From: Modicisalibacter ilicicola DSM 19980 | Lineage (GTDB): Bacteria; Pseudomonadota; Gammaproteobacteria; Pseudomonadales; Halomonadaceae | Reading direction: 5' to 3' | DNA: 64,000 nucleotides | NCBI RefSeq assembly: GCF_900128925.1 | Contig: NZ_FQUJ01000011.1 | Location: 85,162-149,161, forward strand | Shown here: piece by piece, positions 50,131-60,400 of the stretch | How the letters are laid out: the number at the start of each line of letters is the position of its first letter | Position numbering within the stretch: the stretch's first letter is position 1 | Notes under the pieces: generated by a model | The model's database searches: none | What the model was told of the DNA's origin: nothing | The model's input: only the letters and a program-made list of their open reading frames with translations | Program-made: the position numbers and the translations under genes

Positions 50131-51255
50131 TCATCGGCAACGGTAGTGATCCATGAAGCCATGATCGAGCCGCCGCTTGACCCTCATTGCCAGGCGTCCC
50201 GGCCACCATAGGCGTCCCCACAGTGCCATGCCCCGGCCGTCGCCGAGATTGAGTATCGACAGATAGCGGGGCTGGGGATGGAAATCTTCCAGCGACTCGT
50301 CCTGCAGGCGAGCGGCGAGATTGTGCAGCAGGATCGGCCCCTGGCGCACGCCGAACACGCCGAGCTTGGGGTAGGGCGAGTGCTTCAGCCAGGCGCAGTC
50401 GCCCACCGCGAAAATGCGGTCGTCGTAAGGGGTGTGCAGTGCCGGGGTGATCGCCAGGCCGTGATGCGGGTGATGATCCAGGCCCAGCTCGCCGGTCAGG
50501 AGCGGCGCGACCAGTCCCGTGGCCATGACGATGTGATCGGCCGGGAGTTGCATGCCATCGTCCAGGATCAAATGGCCCTGTCGATAGGCGATGGCGCTGG
50601 CGGCCATCTCGATCCTCAAGCCGCGCCGGCTCAGGCGGCGGGCCAGCCAGGTGCTGGCGCTGCGGGGCGAATGTTCCAGCAGTCGCTTGCTGGCACTGAC
50701 CAGGCTGATCTCGAAGGGTCTGCCATAGCGCTCGCTCAGCGCCAGAAGATTGGCGGCAAGCTCGACCCCGGTCGGCCCGCCGCCGATGACCGCCAGCCGG
50801 GGCAGGGGCGCCGGATCGGCAAGCGCCGACTCGAGGAGATCGCGCAACCGATAGAGGCCGTCGATGGGTTTGGCGGGCCAGACACCCCGCGCCTCTTCGA
50901 GGCCACTGATCGGCGGCATGTCAACGCGACTGCCGAGGTTGAGCGAGAGCAGGTCGAAGGGGAGGGGGGCGCCCCTGGCCAGGTGCAGCTCCCGCGCTTC
51001 CCGGTCGACGGCGACGACGCGATCCTTGATGAAGCGCCCGCCCGCCCGCGTGATCAATGCCGCCGGGTCCAGGCTGTCGTCGGCGTCGCTGTATTCGCCG
51101 CCCAGCATGCCGCTGGCCATGCCCGAATACCAGAAGGCCCCGGGGGACAGCAGGGTGACCCGTGCCCCGGCATCGATCAGTTGCCCGGCATGGGCGGCGA
51201 CGTGCAGGTGAGCGTGTCCTGCACCGACCAGGACGATATGCGAGGTGTCGGTCAT
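50131..51255 (-). CDS. NAD(P)/FAD-dependent oxidoreductase (SelD-associated type)
   Basis: A 374-residue flavoprotein. The FAD site is IVLVGAGHAHLHV, a second nucleotide site is LAVIGGGPTGVELAANLL, and the late FAD motif is DRIFAVGDCAW. The SPGAFWYSGMASGMLGGEY segment resembles the pyridine-nucleotide oxidoreductases sometimes fused to or next to SelD; no selD gene is in this window. An NDH-2-like role is possible. The start at 51255 gives the canonical N-terminus though its ribosome site is weak. Divergent from the aldo/keto reductase. Confidence 0.85.
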   Translation of the reverse strand: MTDTSHIVLVGAGHAHLHVAAHAGQLIDAGARVTLLSPGAFWYSGMASGMLGGEYSDADDSLDPAALITRAGGRFIKDRVVAVDREARELHLARGAPLPFDLLSLNLGSRVDMPPISGLEEARGVWPAKPIDGLYRLRDLLESALADPAPLPRLAVIGGGPTGVELAANLLALSERYGRPFEISLVSASKRLLEHSPRSASTWLARRLSRRGLRIEMAASAIAYRQGHLILDDGMQLPADHIVMATGLVAPLLTGELGLDHHPHHGLAITPALHTPYDDRIFAVGDCAWLKHSPYPKLGVFGVRQGPILLHNLAARLQDESLEDFHPQPRYLSILNLGDGRGMALWGRLWWPGRLAMRVKRRLDHGFMDHYRCR

Positions 51256-51399
51256 CTGAAGGCACGGTCGAGGGTGGCCATCCAGTCTAGCACGGCCGTT
51301 CAGGATAGCGGCGGGCTTGAAACGCCCCTGCGCGCCCCCATCTTCCAGGCAGCACCACGGAGTAACACCGCGAACGATCTTCAGGACAGGAGACTCGAC

Positions 51400-52215
51400 A
51401 TGGCAGGAACGGACGTATTGCCGCGCATCGGTTTGGGCACCTTTCGCCTCAAGGGGCAGGATGTCATCGATTCCGTGACCTCGGCGCTGGAACTGGGGTA
51501 TCGCCACATCGATACCGCCCAGATGTACGAAAACGAAGAGGCCGTCGGCCAGGCCATCAAGCAAAGCGGTGTCCCGCGGGAGGAGATCTTCCTGACCACC
51601 AAGGTGTGGTGGGACCGCTACAGGCACGACGACCTGATCGCCAGCCTGGAGGAGAGTTGCCGCAAGCTGGGGGTCGATCAGGTCGACCTGGCCCTGCTGC
51701 ACTGGCCCTCGCCCGACGACGAGGTGCCCATGGCCGAATATATCGGCGCCCTCGGCGAGGCGCGGGAAAAAGGGCTGGCCAAGCGTATCGGCATCTCCAA
51801 CTTCACCATCGCCCAGGTCAACGAAGCGTTATCGCTGCCCGGCGGCGAGCACCTGGTGACCAACCAGATCGAAGTGCATCCCTTCCTCGCCAACCGCAAG
51901 CTGGTCGAGCATTGCCAGGCCAAGGGATTGCAGGTCACCGGCTACATGCCGCTGGCGGTGGGCAAGGTGATGGACGAGCCGGTACTCACTCAGATCGCCG
52001 CGGATCATGACGCCACGGCGGCCCAGGTCGCCCTGGCCTGGGTGGCCCAGCGCGACATCGTGGTGATCCCGTCTTCCACCAGGCCCGAGCATCAGAAGGC
52101 CAACCTCGAGGCGCTTAAGATCACGCTCTCGGAAGACGAGATGGCGCGGATCGACAAGCTCGATGTCGGCGAGCGCATCGCCAATCCGGATTTCGCCCCC
52201 GACTGGGACGCGTGA
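51400..52215 (+). CDS. Aldo/keto reductase (2,5-diketo-gluconate reductase type)
   Basis: A 271-residue NADPH-dependent carbonyl reductase. The catalytic tetrad is complete: Asp38, Tyr43 (HIDTAQMYENEE), Lys68 (TTKVWW) and His101 (LLHWP). The C-terminal VIPSSTRPEHQKAN binds the NADP phosphate. The group includes E. coli DkgB and YeaE, which reduce methylglyoxal and other aldehydes. ACAGGAG precedes the ATG. A strong terminator follows. Confidence 0.93.
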   Translation: MAGTDVLPRIGLGTFRLKGQDVIDSVTSALELGYRHIDTAQMYENEEAVGQAIKQSGVPREEIFLTTKVWWDRYRHDDLIASLEESCRKLGVDQVDLALLHWPSPDDEVPMAEYIGALGEAREKGLAKRIGISNFTIAQVNEALSLPGGEHLVTNQIEVHPFLANRKLVEHCQAKGLQVTGYMPLAVGKVMDEPVLTQIAADHDATAAQVALAWVAQRDIVVIPSSTRPEHQKANLEALKITLSEDEMARIDKLDVGERIANPDFAPDWDA

Positions 52216-52243
52216 TCCCGCCCCGAGAATGACAGTGTCGAAG

Positions 52244-52276
52244 AGCCCGGTCGGTGCCTGCCGACCGGGCTTTCTC
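52244..52276 (+). terminator. Terminator of the aldo/keto reductase gene, possibly bidirectional
   Basis: A perfect 11-bp stem, AGCCCGGTCGG (52244-52254) with CCGACCGGGCT (52261-52271), then TTCTCG. The convergent dioxygenase gene ends 21 bases further on. Confidence 0.75.
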
Positions 52277-52296
52277 GTTGCCGCGACACCGAGTGG

Positions 52297-53082
52297 CTAG
52301 AAGGCGTCGTTGAGCACTGCCTGGGGGAAATGGCGTCTGAGCATGCGGTTCTGGAAACCGTCGACGAAGCGGCTGTTGATGATCACGATGAAGCGCTCGA
52401 AGGGCTGCCCGGGGTCGGTCTGAGTGATGGCCTCCGCGCTGTGAAACAGCTTGTCATCCCGGATGTGCAGTATATCGCCGGGGGCCAGCAGCACCTCTCC
52501 CAAGGACTGCGCCCCCGCCTTGTCGGCGTAGAGGTGGTTGGCGGCACCGGTGACATTCTCACGCTTGAGGACCAGGACGCTAAGGTACTTGCAGCCATCG
52601 GCGTGGATGCCCTGGCCCTGGAGCGGGTCGACCCGCCCCGTCCCCCGGACACCGGTTATCTGGACCAGGATGGGCTCCCGAGGGCCGAGGCCCCACAGGT
52701 TCGCCCAGCCGCGGACGAAAGACTTGAAGTCCTCCCGGGCGATGAATTCCGACTCCAGTGCAGGGTAGTAGCGTAACTTGTCAGCCATGCTCTGGGCATC
52801 GTTGAACATGCCGCCCTGGGCCATGGGGCACTCGCCCATGCACTCGACATCCCCGCTCTCCAGCAGGTGCATCCATGCCATGCGCTTCCAGCGTGAATTG
52901 ACATAGGGGTCACGCGGTAACCTGTCACAGAACGCGCTCCAGGCGTCGATATCTACCCGATGGCCGACCGACGTCTTGCTCCAGTGCCGGATGGAGGTAT
53001 CGACGTGTACCTGCGGGCTCCAGTAGTTGTCACTATACGCGAAGTTGGGGCGAGCGAGCGGGGATAGGTGGGTCAAGGCCAT
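52297..53082 (-). CDS. PF10014-type 2-oxoglutarate/Fe(II) dioxygenase
   Basis: A 261-residue protein with the facial triad His160-x-Asp162 (GIHADGCKYLSVLVL) and a distal His, probably His214 (LFHSAEAI). The PGDILHIRDD segment and a C-terminal Arg in FERFIVIINSRF complete the pattern of the family that includes bacterial free L-isoleucine hydroxylases. An amino-acid hydroxylase role is inferred; the substrate is unknown. The start at 53082 has AGGAG six bases upstream; an ATG at 53118 would add twelve residues. It stands alone behind a long AT-rich upstream region. Confidence 0.8.
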   Translation of the reverse strand: MALTHLSPLARPNFAYSDNYWSPQVHVDTSIRHWSKTSVGHRVDIDAWSAFCDRLPRDPYVNSRWKRMAWMHLLESGDVECMGECPMAQGGMFNDAQSMADKLRYYPALESEFIAREDFKSFVRGWANLWGLGPREPILVQITGVRGTGRVDPLQGQGIHADGCKYLSVLVLKRENVTGAANHLYADKAGAQSLGEVLLAPGDILHIRDDKLFHSAEAITQTDPGQPFERFIVIINSRFVDGFQNRMLRRHFPQAVLNDAF

Positions 53083-53479
53083 GAAGTTCTCCTGGGGAAC
53101 AATTTTGGTGTTAATCAAAGTGTATATTTGTAACTAACGGGTAAAGGATAGTAGGAGAAAGCCAATTTAGTAGGAAATCAATAAGCCTCCTTTACTAAAC
53201 CAACTTTTTTTAAATATATAAGTAACTAACGTTTGATTTTTTGGTTAAACGTATCGGTCAGGTGTTAGAAAAATGGTTATTTGTAACCACCGAAGCGCAA
53301 GAGGCGAGCCAGGAAATTTCCCGTCTTTTTATTCTATAGTTCTAATGTAATGCTAGCTGCCCCGACCCATGAAGGAAGTGATCGCTCGAATAAGGCGCCT
53401 TGAGTGGTCTTTTTGAGGGCTTACGAGGGAGTTAAGAATAGTTAACATGCCTTACAATCCATGCCTCTGATGGTGGCGA
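53083..53479. other. AT-rich non-coding region between divergent dioxygenase and GGDEF-EAL genes
   Basis: About 400 bases, clearly richer in A and T than the window. It holds a 10-base direct repeat, GTAACTAACG (53130-53139 and 53222-53231), a perfect hairpin TGGTTA-TTTG-TAACCA (53274-53289) and several T runs. No ORF of credible coding character was seen. Confidence 0.7.
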
Positions 53480-55393
53480 ATGTCTGATTCCGGCAACATC
53501 AGGTATCCAGTCTCGGCACTGCTTGCCTCGGCAACCGGCGCCTCATTCCTGGCTATCTTCTTCCTCGACCCGCCGTGGTGGGTGCTGGGTCTGCCGGCAA
53601 TCCTCCTGGCGGCGCTGGCAGCGTCGGGACGCCCCGGGCAGCCGGGCAAGGCCTTGCGGATTGAATCCGATATAGAGCAGGTGAAGTATCGTCACCGAGA
53701 GAGTGAGCAGCGCTTCCGGGCGCTGCTGGAGAGCTTGCCCAAGGTGGCCGTGCAGGGCTATGACAAGGATCGCCGGGTCATCTACTGGAACGAGGCGAGC
53801 TGTCGGCTGTACGGCTATACCCGGGGCGAGGCGACAGGCCGACTCCTGGAAGAACTGCTGATTCCCGATGGCATGAAGGAGCACGTGATCGCCGCGCATC
53901 GTGCCTGGGTGGAGGAGGGCAAGGAGATCACGGCCAGCGAACTGGAACTGAAGCACAAGTCGGGTGCGCCGGTTGCGGTCTTTTCCCATCATGTCATGCT
54001 GGGCGAACACACGAGCAACCCGCTCATGTTCTGTGTCGACGTCGACTTGTCGGATCAGAAGCAGGCGCAGCGCGAGCTCGACTTCGTGATGCGCTTCGAT
54101 GCCTTGACGGGGCTCCCCAACCGCCAGTCCTTCGAGGCCGATCTCGCGACCTGCCTGGACCAGAGCCCTCGGGGCGACCAGCTGGCGGTGATCTTCATCG
54201 GCATCGATCGATTCGCCGAGATCAATGACGCGCATGGCTACACGAGCGCGGATGAAGTATTGACGCTGATAGCGCATCGCCTGCGTCGTTGCCAGCGCGG
54301 CAACGACCTGCTCGCGCGTTTCGGCGGGGACGAGTTCGTCATGGCACTGCCCGCGCTCAAGTCCAGCAACGACGTGCTCGCCCAGGTCGAAGGCATCCAC
54401 CAGGCACTAAGCCAGCCGCTCATGCTCCGGGAAGAGGAACTTTACGTCACCTCGAGTGCCGGTATCAGCCTGTTCCCGGACAACGGGACGACGGCGAGCG
54501 AATTGATCCACAATGCCGTCGTGGCCAAGAACCGAGCCAAGCTTGGTGGACGGGACAACGATCACTTCTTCGATGAACGCTTTCATCGCGATGTGCAGCG
54601 TCGACACGAGCTCACCAGGCGGCTGCGCAATGCACTGCGTCATGATGAGTTCGTGCTGCATTACCAGCCCCAGGTGGCAGCGCGCAGCGGACGCATCGAG
54701 AGCTTCGAGACGCTGTTGAGATGGTTTCCCGAGGAGGGCCCCGCCGTGTCGACGGCCGAACTCATCGAGGTCGCCGAATACTCGGAACTCATCCATCCCC
54801 TTGGCGACTGGATCATGCTGGCGGCGTGTCGCCAGCAGGCAAGCTGGAAGGCCCGCGGCCTGGGCGGCCGTCGCATCGATATCAACCTTTCCGGCAAGCA
54901 GCTTGCCCAGGAGGGCGTGTTGCAGCGCCTCGAGGCTCACATGGCCGATCATGGGCTGACGGCGCAGGACATCGGTATCGAACTGACCGAGAACGTGCTG
55001 ATCCAGGCCAGTGACCGAATCCTGGCGGGACTGAACCGCCTTTACCACAAGGGGATGAAGATCGCCCTCGACGACTTCGGTACCGGCTACTCCTCGTTGA
55101 GCTACCTGAAGCAGTTGCCCGTCACCTCGATCAAGATCGACAGAACCTTCGTGCGCGATGCGCCGTCCGAGCCCCGCGATCGAGCGATCATGGAGGCGAC
55201 GGTGTTCATCGGCCACCGCCTCGGTCTGGAAGTCGTGGCCGAAGGCGTGGAAAATGAGGCCCAGCTCGAGCTGGTACAGGAAATGGGCTGCGACCTGGTG
55301 CAGGGCTACCATTTCTTCAAGCCGATGAGCAGTCACGAGGCAGGCGAGCTGATCGCGCTGCCGGCGGCATCGGGTACCGTGCCGATCCACTGA
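53480..55393 (+). CDS. PAS-GGDEF-EAL cyclic-di-GMP enzyme
   Basis: A 637-residue membrane-anchored protein. Two hydrophobic segments lie within residues 13-47, a PAS domain spans about 75-195, a GGDEF domain about 200-365 and an EAL domain about 375-630. The diguanylate cyclase motif GGDEF (282-286) is intact. The phosphodiesterase motif reads Glu410-Thr-Leu instead of Glu-Ala-Leu, keeping the metal-binding Glu. DDFGTGYSSLSYL, IKIDRTFV and AEGVENEAQ are conserved, so both activities are possible. The net effect on c-di-GMP cannot be told. Confidence 0.95.
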   Translation: MSDSGNIRYPVSALLASATGASFLAIFFLDPPWWVLGLPAILLAALAASGRPGQPGKALRIESDIEQVKYRHRESEQRFRALLESLPKVAVQGYDKDRRVIYWNEASCRLYGYTRGEATGRLLEELLIPDGMKEHVIAAHRAWVEEGKEITASELELKHKSGAPVAVFSHHVMLGEHTSNPLMFCVDVDLSDQKQAQRELDFVMRFDALTGLPNRQSFEADLATCLDQSPRGDQLAVIFIGIDRFAEINDAHGYTSADEVLTLIAHRLRRCQRGNDLLARFGGDEFVMALPALKSSNDVLAQVEGIHQALSQPLMLREEELYVTSSAGISLFPDNGTTASELIHNAVVAKNRAKLGGRDNDHFFDERFHRDVQRRHELTRRLRNALRHDEFVLHYQPQVAARSGRIESFETLLRWFPEEGPAVSTAELIEVAEYSELIHPLGDWIMLAACRQQASWKARGLGGRRIDINLSGKQLAQEGVLQRLEAHMADHGLTAQDIGIELTENVLIQASDRILAGLNRLYHKGMKIALDDFGTGYSSLSYLKQLPVTSIKIDRTFVRDAPSEPRDRAIMEATVFIGHRLGLEVVAEGVENEAQLELVQEMGCDLVQGYHFFKPMSSHEAGELIALPAASGTVPIH

Positions 55394-55553
55394 AGGCACT
55401 CGAGCCGCCCGCGCAGGCGCCATCAACAGCCAGTCGGCCTTTTCCTCTTGTGCACCCCATGTCCGGCGGCTCGTGCCGTCTGGCGCCGGGTATGTGGCAT
55501 CGTCCCCAGAACGTGCCATCGGGAGTCTCAAGCCACCTCTCTTCGGAGCCTTT

Positions 55554-56891
55554 GTGAGTCAACCTTCCCTCAGCCGTCAGCTCTGGAGACAGACCTGGCC
55601 CATGGCCCTCGGCGTGTTGTCGCTGCTGGGTTTTCAACTGGTCGACAGTGCCTTCATCGCGCGCCTGGGCACCGCGCCCCTGGCGGCTCAGTCGTTCACC
55701 TTCCCGATGTCGTTTCTCATCATCGGCGTGCAGGTCGGGCTGGGAATCGCCATCGCCGCCCTGATCTCCCGGGCCCTGGGGGCCGGGGAAGCGTCTCGCG
55801 CCAGACGCCTGGGCAGCCTGGTGCTGGTGGGCGGCAGCCTGATGGTGGGCATTCTGTGCCTTTCGCTGCTGATCCTGCAGGCACCGCTGTTCCGGCTCCT
55901 GGGGGCCGACCAGGCGCTGCTGCCGCTGATTCGTGCCTACTGGACGCCACAATTGCTGGCCTCCTGGGTCGGGGCGCTGCTCTATTTCGGCTACAGCCTG
56001 TTCCGGGCCCATGGCGACATGCGCCTGCCCGGCAAGATGATGGTGCTGACCAGCCTGCTCAATCTGCTCCTCGATCCGCTGCTGATCTTCGGGCTCGGCG
56101 GCTGGCCGGGGCTGGGCCTGCCCGGGGCCGCCTGGGCCACGGCCATCGCCTTCACCCTCGGACTGCTGGTGCTGGGCCTCAGGCTAAAGCAGACCGACTG
56201 GCTGGCCAGGCAGGCGCTGGGCATGGAGATGCGTCGTTCCGCAGGGCCGTTTCTGGGCATCGCGGGCCCCGCCATGATCAGTCAGTTGATGCCACCCCTG
56301 GCGGCCATGCTGGCGACGGCGATCCTGGCCTCCCTGGGCGAGACCGCGGTCGCCGCCTGGGGCATGGCGAGCCGGCTGGAGACGGTCTCGCTGATGGTGG
56401 TACTGGCCTTGACCATGTCGCTGCCGCCCTGGCTGGGGCGTTGCTACGGTGCCGCCGACTGGCAGCAGATCCGGCGCCTGATGAGGCTGGCACTGCGCGT
56501 CGTGGCGGTTTGGCAGCTGGCCCTGGGCCTGCTGCTGGCCCTGGCCGCCCCCTGGGTAGCAGATCTTCTGGCCGGCAACCCGGAAATACGCGGCGAGCTG
56601 ACGATACTCATACGTGGGCTGTTGCCCAGCTACGCCTTGCTGGGGGTGTGCATGGTCGTCGTCTCGGCATCGAATGCACTGGGGTGGCCTCTGCGTTCCA
56701 TGCTGATGTCCGCCGTGCGGCTGTTTGTCTGTTATCTGCCCTGTCTCTGGCTGGGCGCCCAGTGGGGAGGCATCGTCGGCGTCGCTTTGGGCGCCGCGTT
56801 GGGCAATGCCCTGGCCGGAGGGCTGGCGTTCGTCCTGTACCGGCGCTCGATCGGCACTCGGGGCAAACCGCTGGAAGCGGCGACCGTATAG
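55554..56891 (+). CDS. MATE-family multidrug exporter
   Basis: A 445-residue inner-membrane protein with about twelve hydrophobic helices in two related halves; MALGVLSLLGFQLVDSAFIA and LGTAPLAAQSFTFPMSFLI begin the first. MATE proteins expel cationic drugs by proton or sodium antiport. The GTG at 55554 is preferred because GGAG lies five bases upstream and it gives a usual length; longer frames from 55473 lack this. It lies 161 bases after the GGDEF-EAL gene. Confidence 0.9.
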   Translation: MSQPSLSRQLWRQTWPMALGVLSLLGFQLVDSAFIARLGTAPLAAQSFTFPMSFLIIGVQVGLGIAIAALISRALGAGEASRARRLGSLVLVGGSLMVGILCLSLLILQAPLFRLLGADQALLPLIRAYWTPQLLASWVGALLYFGYSLFRAHGDMRLPGKMMVLTSLLNLLLDPLLIFGLGGWPGLGLPGAAWATAIAFTLGLLVLGLRLKQTDWLARQALGMEMRRSAGPFLGIAGPAMISQLMPPLAAMLATAILASLGETAVAAWGMASRLETVSLMVVLALTMSLPPWLGRCYGAADWQQIRRLMRLALRVVAVWQLALGLLLALAAPWVADLLAGNPEIRGELTILIRGLLPSYALLGVCMVVVSASNALGWPLRSMLMSAVRLFVCYLPCLWLGAQWGGIVGVALGAALGNALAGGLAFVLYRRSIGTRGKPLEAATV

Positions 56892-57469
56892 TGCCGGGCC
56901 CATGCCCGCACGATGTTCCCGTTTTCCGATGGTTTTCAGTATTTGGTGAATAAATCATTCCTCGAGGTGGTCATGAGTGGTGCGATTGTTTTCGTTCACT
57001 TAATGCTTTCTTGCTTGCTTTCCCTAAGTGTAAACCGCCTTTTTGACCATGAATTTCTAGTTAAATAATGACGGGGAATTAGCTATTTAAATTGGCGAGG
57101 TAACAAGAGGTCCATTCTTGTTACTGCTTGTAAAAGAAGCGATGCTATGCCGACAGGACGTCGTTTACGCATCGCAAATAACAACACCTGGCAGGCAAGA
57201 GCGTTAGGGAATTTCTGAATAAATCGCCGAGCGAAATGAAGTGCAAGGCGCACGGAGCGCAGAAAACGAGACATAACATGGGGTTAGGCGAGTTTTCGAG
57301 CACCGCGCAACGCAGCAATTCGTTCGTGTAGGCATTTATGCAGTGATTCCTTAGGCGGTCATGAAGAGATCAGCCGTGTCCTGAGAAATGGTGAATATCG
57401 AGCGTCCTGAAAACGTTTCCTGGCGTTCCGTTCCGGAAGCCGACCACGACTTTTACAGGATGTTCGAGC
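56892..57469. other. Non-coding region upstream of the giant ORF
   Basis: 578 bases, AT-rich in its first half, with no credible gene. It carries the MITE-like element at 57204-57354. ACAGGA (57455-57460) at its end is the probable ribosome site for the giant ORF. Confidence 0.7.
57204..57354. mobile_element. MITE-like element with TTAG target duplication
   Basis: The element proper spans 57208-57350 (143 bp). Its ends are imperfect terminal inverted repeats: GGAATTTCTGAATAAAT on the left, and GGAATCACTGCATAAAT as the reverse complement of the right end (14 of 17 identical). TTAG flanks both sides (57204-57207 and 57351-57354). Further inward the arms remain partly complementary (a GAAAACGAG / GAAAACTCG core). 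It has no ORF. The YTAR-type target and GGAAT ends recall IS5-group elements, which may mobilise it. Confidence 0.7.
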
Positions 57470-60400
57470 ATGGTTACCAACAACTTCTCCAAGAGCGGTC
57501 TCGATCTCAACGGTCTGGTGACCTTGACGCAGCCGACATCTCTTGACTGGGGCCCCGATGGACGCCTCTACGTGACGGAAGTCAGTGGTAACGTCAAGGT
57601 GTTGACCGTGGCCTTCGGCGATCCCGACCCCAACGATACGCTCAACGTCAACTCCTTCTACGTGACCGATGCCGAGACCCTGAGCTTCGTCAAGGACATC
57701 CCCAACTTCAATGACGATGGCAGTGCGGCAAGCGGCAACGCGCGGCAGGTGACGGGGATCTCCGTCGTGCCGCAATACGATGCCCTTGGCCAGCCGGTCA
57801 CGATCTTCGGCAAGCCTGCGGTTTCCGTCTATGTGACCTCCAGCGACAGCCGCATCGGCGGCGCCAGCGACGGCGACGACACCGGACTGGACACCAACTC
57901 TGGCGTCATCACCCGCATCGACCAGACCGAAACCGGCTGGACCGCCGTGGATCTCGTGCGCGGGCTGGCACGCTCCGAGGAGAATCACGCCCTCAACGGT
58001 CTCGAAGTCATCCAGCAGCTCGATGCCTCGGGCAATCTGGTCAGCGAACGGCTGATCGTGGCCAATGGCGGCAATGCCAACAATGGCGCACCCTCCAACA
58101 ATTTCGCCGGCCAGCAGGAGACCGCCTACAGTGCGGCAATCCTGGAGGTCGATCTCGACCAGCTCAAGGGCATGGAGGTGCTCACCGACTCGCTCACCGG
58201 GCGCCAGTATGTCTACGACGTGCCCACCCTCGACGATCCGACGCGCCCCGGTGAGCCGGACACCAGCGACCCCTTCGGCGGCAACGACGGTCTCAACGGC
58301 GGCAAGATCGACCCCGACGGCCCCGTGCAGATCTACTCGGCGGGCTATCGCAACGCCTACGACGTCGAGGTGACCGAGGACGGTCGGGTCTGGACCTACG
58401 ACAACGGCAGCAACAACAGCTGGGGCGGACGCCCGATCGGCGAGGCCGGCGACGATGGCGCGGCCCTCGACTACGCCCAGTGGATCGGTTACATCGCCAC
58501 CAACCTCAACAACGGCGACGGCAACAGCGGCGATCCGATCAACCTCGAAAGCTGGGATCCCAAGAATTACGATCAGTTTCACGAGATCACGCGCTCGGAC
58601 GACCTCGCCGGCCGTCAGCTCTCCGCCGGTCCCGGCGGGGCGGCGACCTACGAGTGGCTGGACCCGGACAGCGGCGAGACCCTGACCCTGGTGTATGGCG
58701 GCCACCCCAATCCGACGCGGGCCAGCGGCGGCCAGTCGGGACTGCTCTTCACCCCCGCGAACGGTGTCGCCGATGCCTACCTGATGGTCTCGGATGTCGA
58801 CAAGGATGGCCCCGGCAGCAGCGATTACGATGCCGTGATCGCCTGGCTGAGCGAGGTCGAGAGCCGCTACGCCACGGTGGCTGCCGGTGACCTGACCGGT
58901 CGCGTGATCGGCGTCACGCCAGGGGAGTCCTACTACATCACCGACGCCGGCAAGGCCTACTATACCCGGGATTATCCGAACGGGCCGGCGACGATCAACG
59001 GCGAGACGGTGCTAGGTCAGAGCGGCCTGCCGGCGGATTTCGCCGAGGTGGTGGCCAGCCTCAACCCCATCGAGGGCAACTACCTCGAGGGCGGGTACAC
59101 CGACGGTGCCGTCGATGCCGGCAAGGGCTCGGTCAACGGCCTCACCGAATACACCTCGACGGTGCTCGACGATCCGGAGAATGGCATCAAGATGTCCGGC
59201 GCGATCCTCGCGGCCAGCCTCAACCAGAGCTCCCTGACGGTGATGGGGCGTGACGAGAACGGCGTCATGCAGACCACCACCGGCACCAAGGGGCAGACCC
59301 TGGCCCTGGAGCGTTCCACCATCGCCGTCAGCGGCGCCCCCCTGGGGCTGGCGTCGATCGGGGACGACCTGACCCCCTTCGACGGCCAGACGGCCTTCCA
59401 GGGGTCGGTATGGACGACGGTGTTCAAGCAGAACGGTCCGCTGATCGAGATCCTGCAGCCCAACAACGGCGCCGTGCCGCTGGCCGGCAGCGAGATCGTC
59501 GACCCGACCGACCAGGACGGCGATGGCGTCGATCACCTTCACGATCCCTTCGAGTTCAGCGACGACAACGGTTTCGATCTGAACGTGAACGAGCGTCTCG
59601 TGCTCGACTTCGGTTCCGAGACGAGCGGCTTTTCCGGCACCATCTTCGATACCGGCCTGATGGGGGCGGCGCTGGATGGCGTCACCCCCAACCGTGATGC
59701 CAGGACCGCCGACGAGGGGTTCGAACCCGAGAAGCAGGAGGATGGCCTCTATGATCTCGGCGGCAACATCATCCCCGGAGGCAATGCCCCGATCTTCCAG
59801 ATCAAGAAGGTGATCGGTGGCACGATGACAGGCAGCGCCAACACGGCGCGCGATGCCATGCACGTGGGCATCAAGCCCGGCCCGAACGTGGATCGCCTGG
59901 TGGTCTCCTCCAAGGCCCAGAACTGGGTATCTTCGGTCAGCGGCGGTCTCAAGCCCGGTCAGCTCACCGGCATCATGCTCGGTGATGGAACCCAGGCCAA
60001 TTTCCTGCGCCTGGTGTTCGGGGCGATGATGATCGATGGCGTGCTCGCCGCGGGCTTCGAGGTGGGCTACGAGATAGACGACGTCTACACTCCGCTGACT
60101 CGCGTCGCCGCACCAGAGCTCAGCGGCAGCAGCGTGGCGACACTCGACCTGCTCCTGGAAGTCGACATTGGCAACGACTTCGCGGTCAGCGCCGGTTACC
60201 AGCTCGATAACGCGGCGACGCCGGTCATGCTCGACCTGGGTGGCTTCGCGCTGCCGCCCGGCGTGCTCCAGGATGTGCTGACCGGCGCGCACACCATCAG
60301 CGACGGCGACACGACCCTGCCTTCCGGGGCGGCGGTCGGCTTCATCGCCGAGACCTCCCCCGAGGACGCGGCCACCGAAACAGGCCTGTCGGCGATCGAC

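Noticed and set aside
56892..56915. Hairpin-like sequence after the MATE gene
   Set aside because: The stem is bulged and has no T run; too weak to call a terminator.
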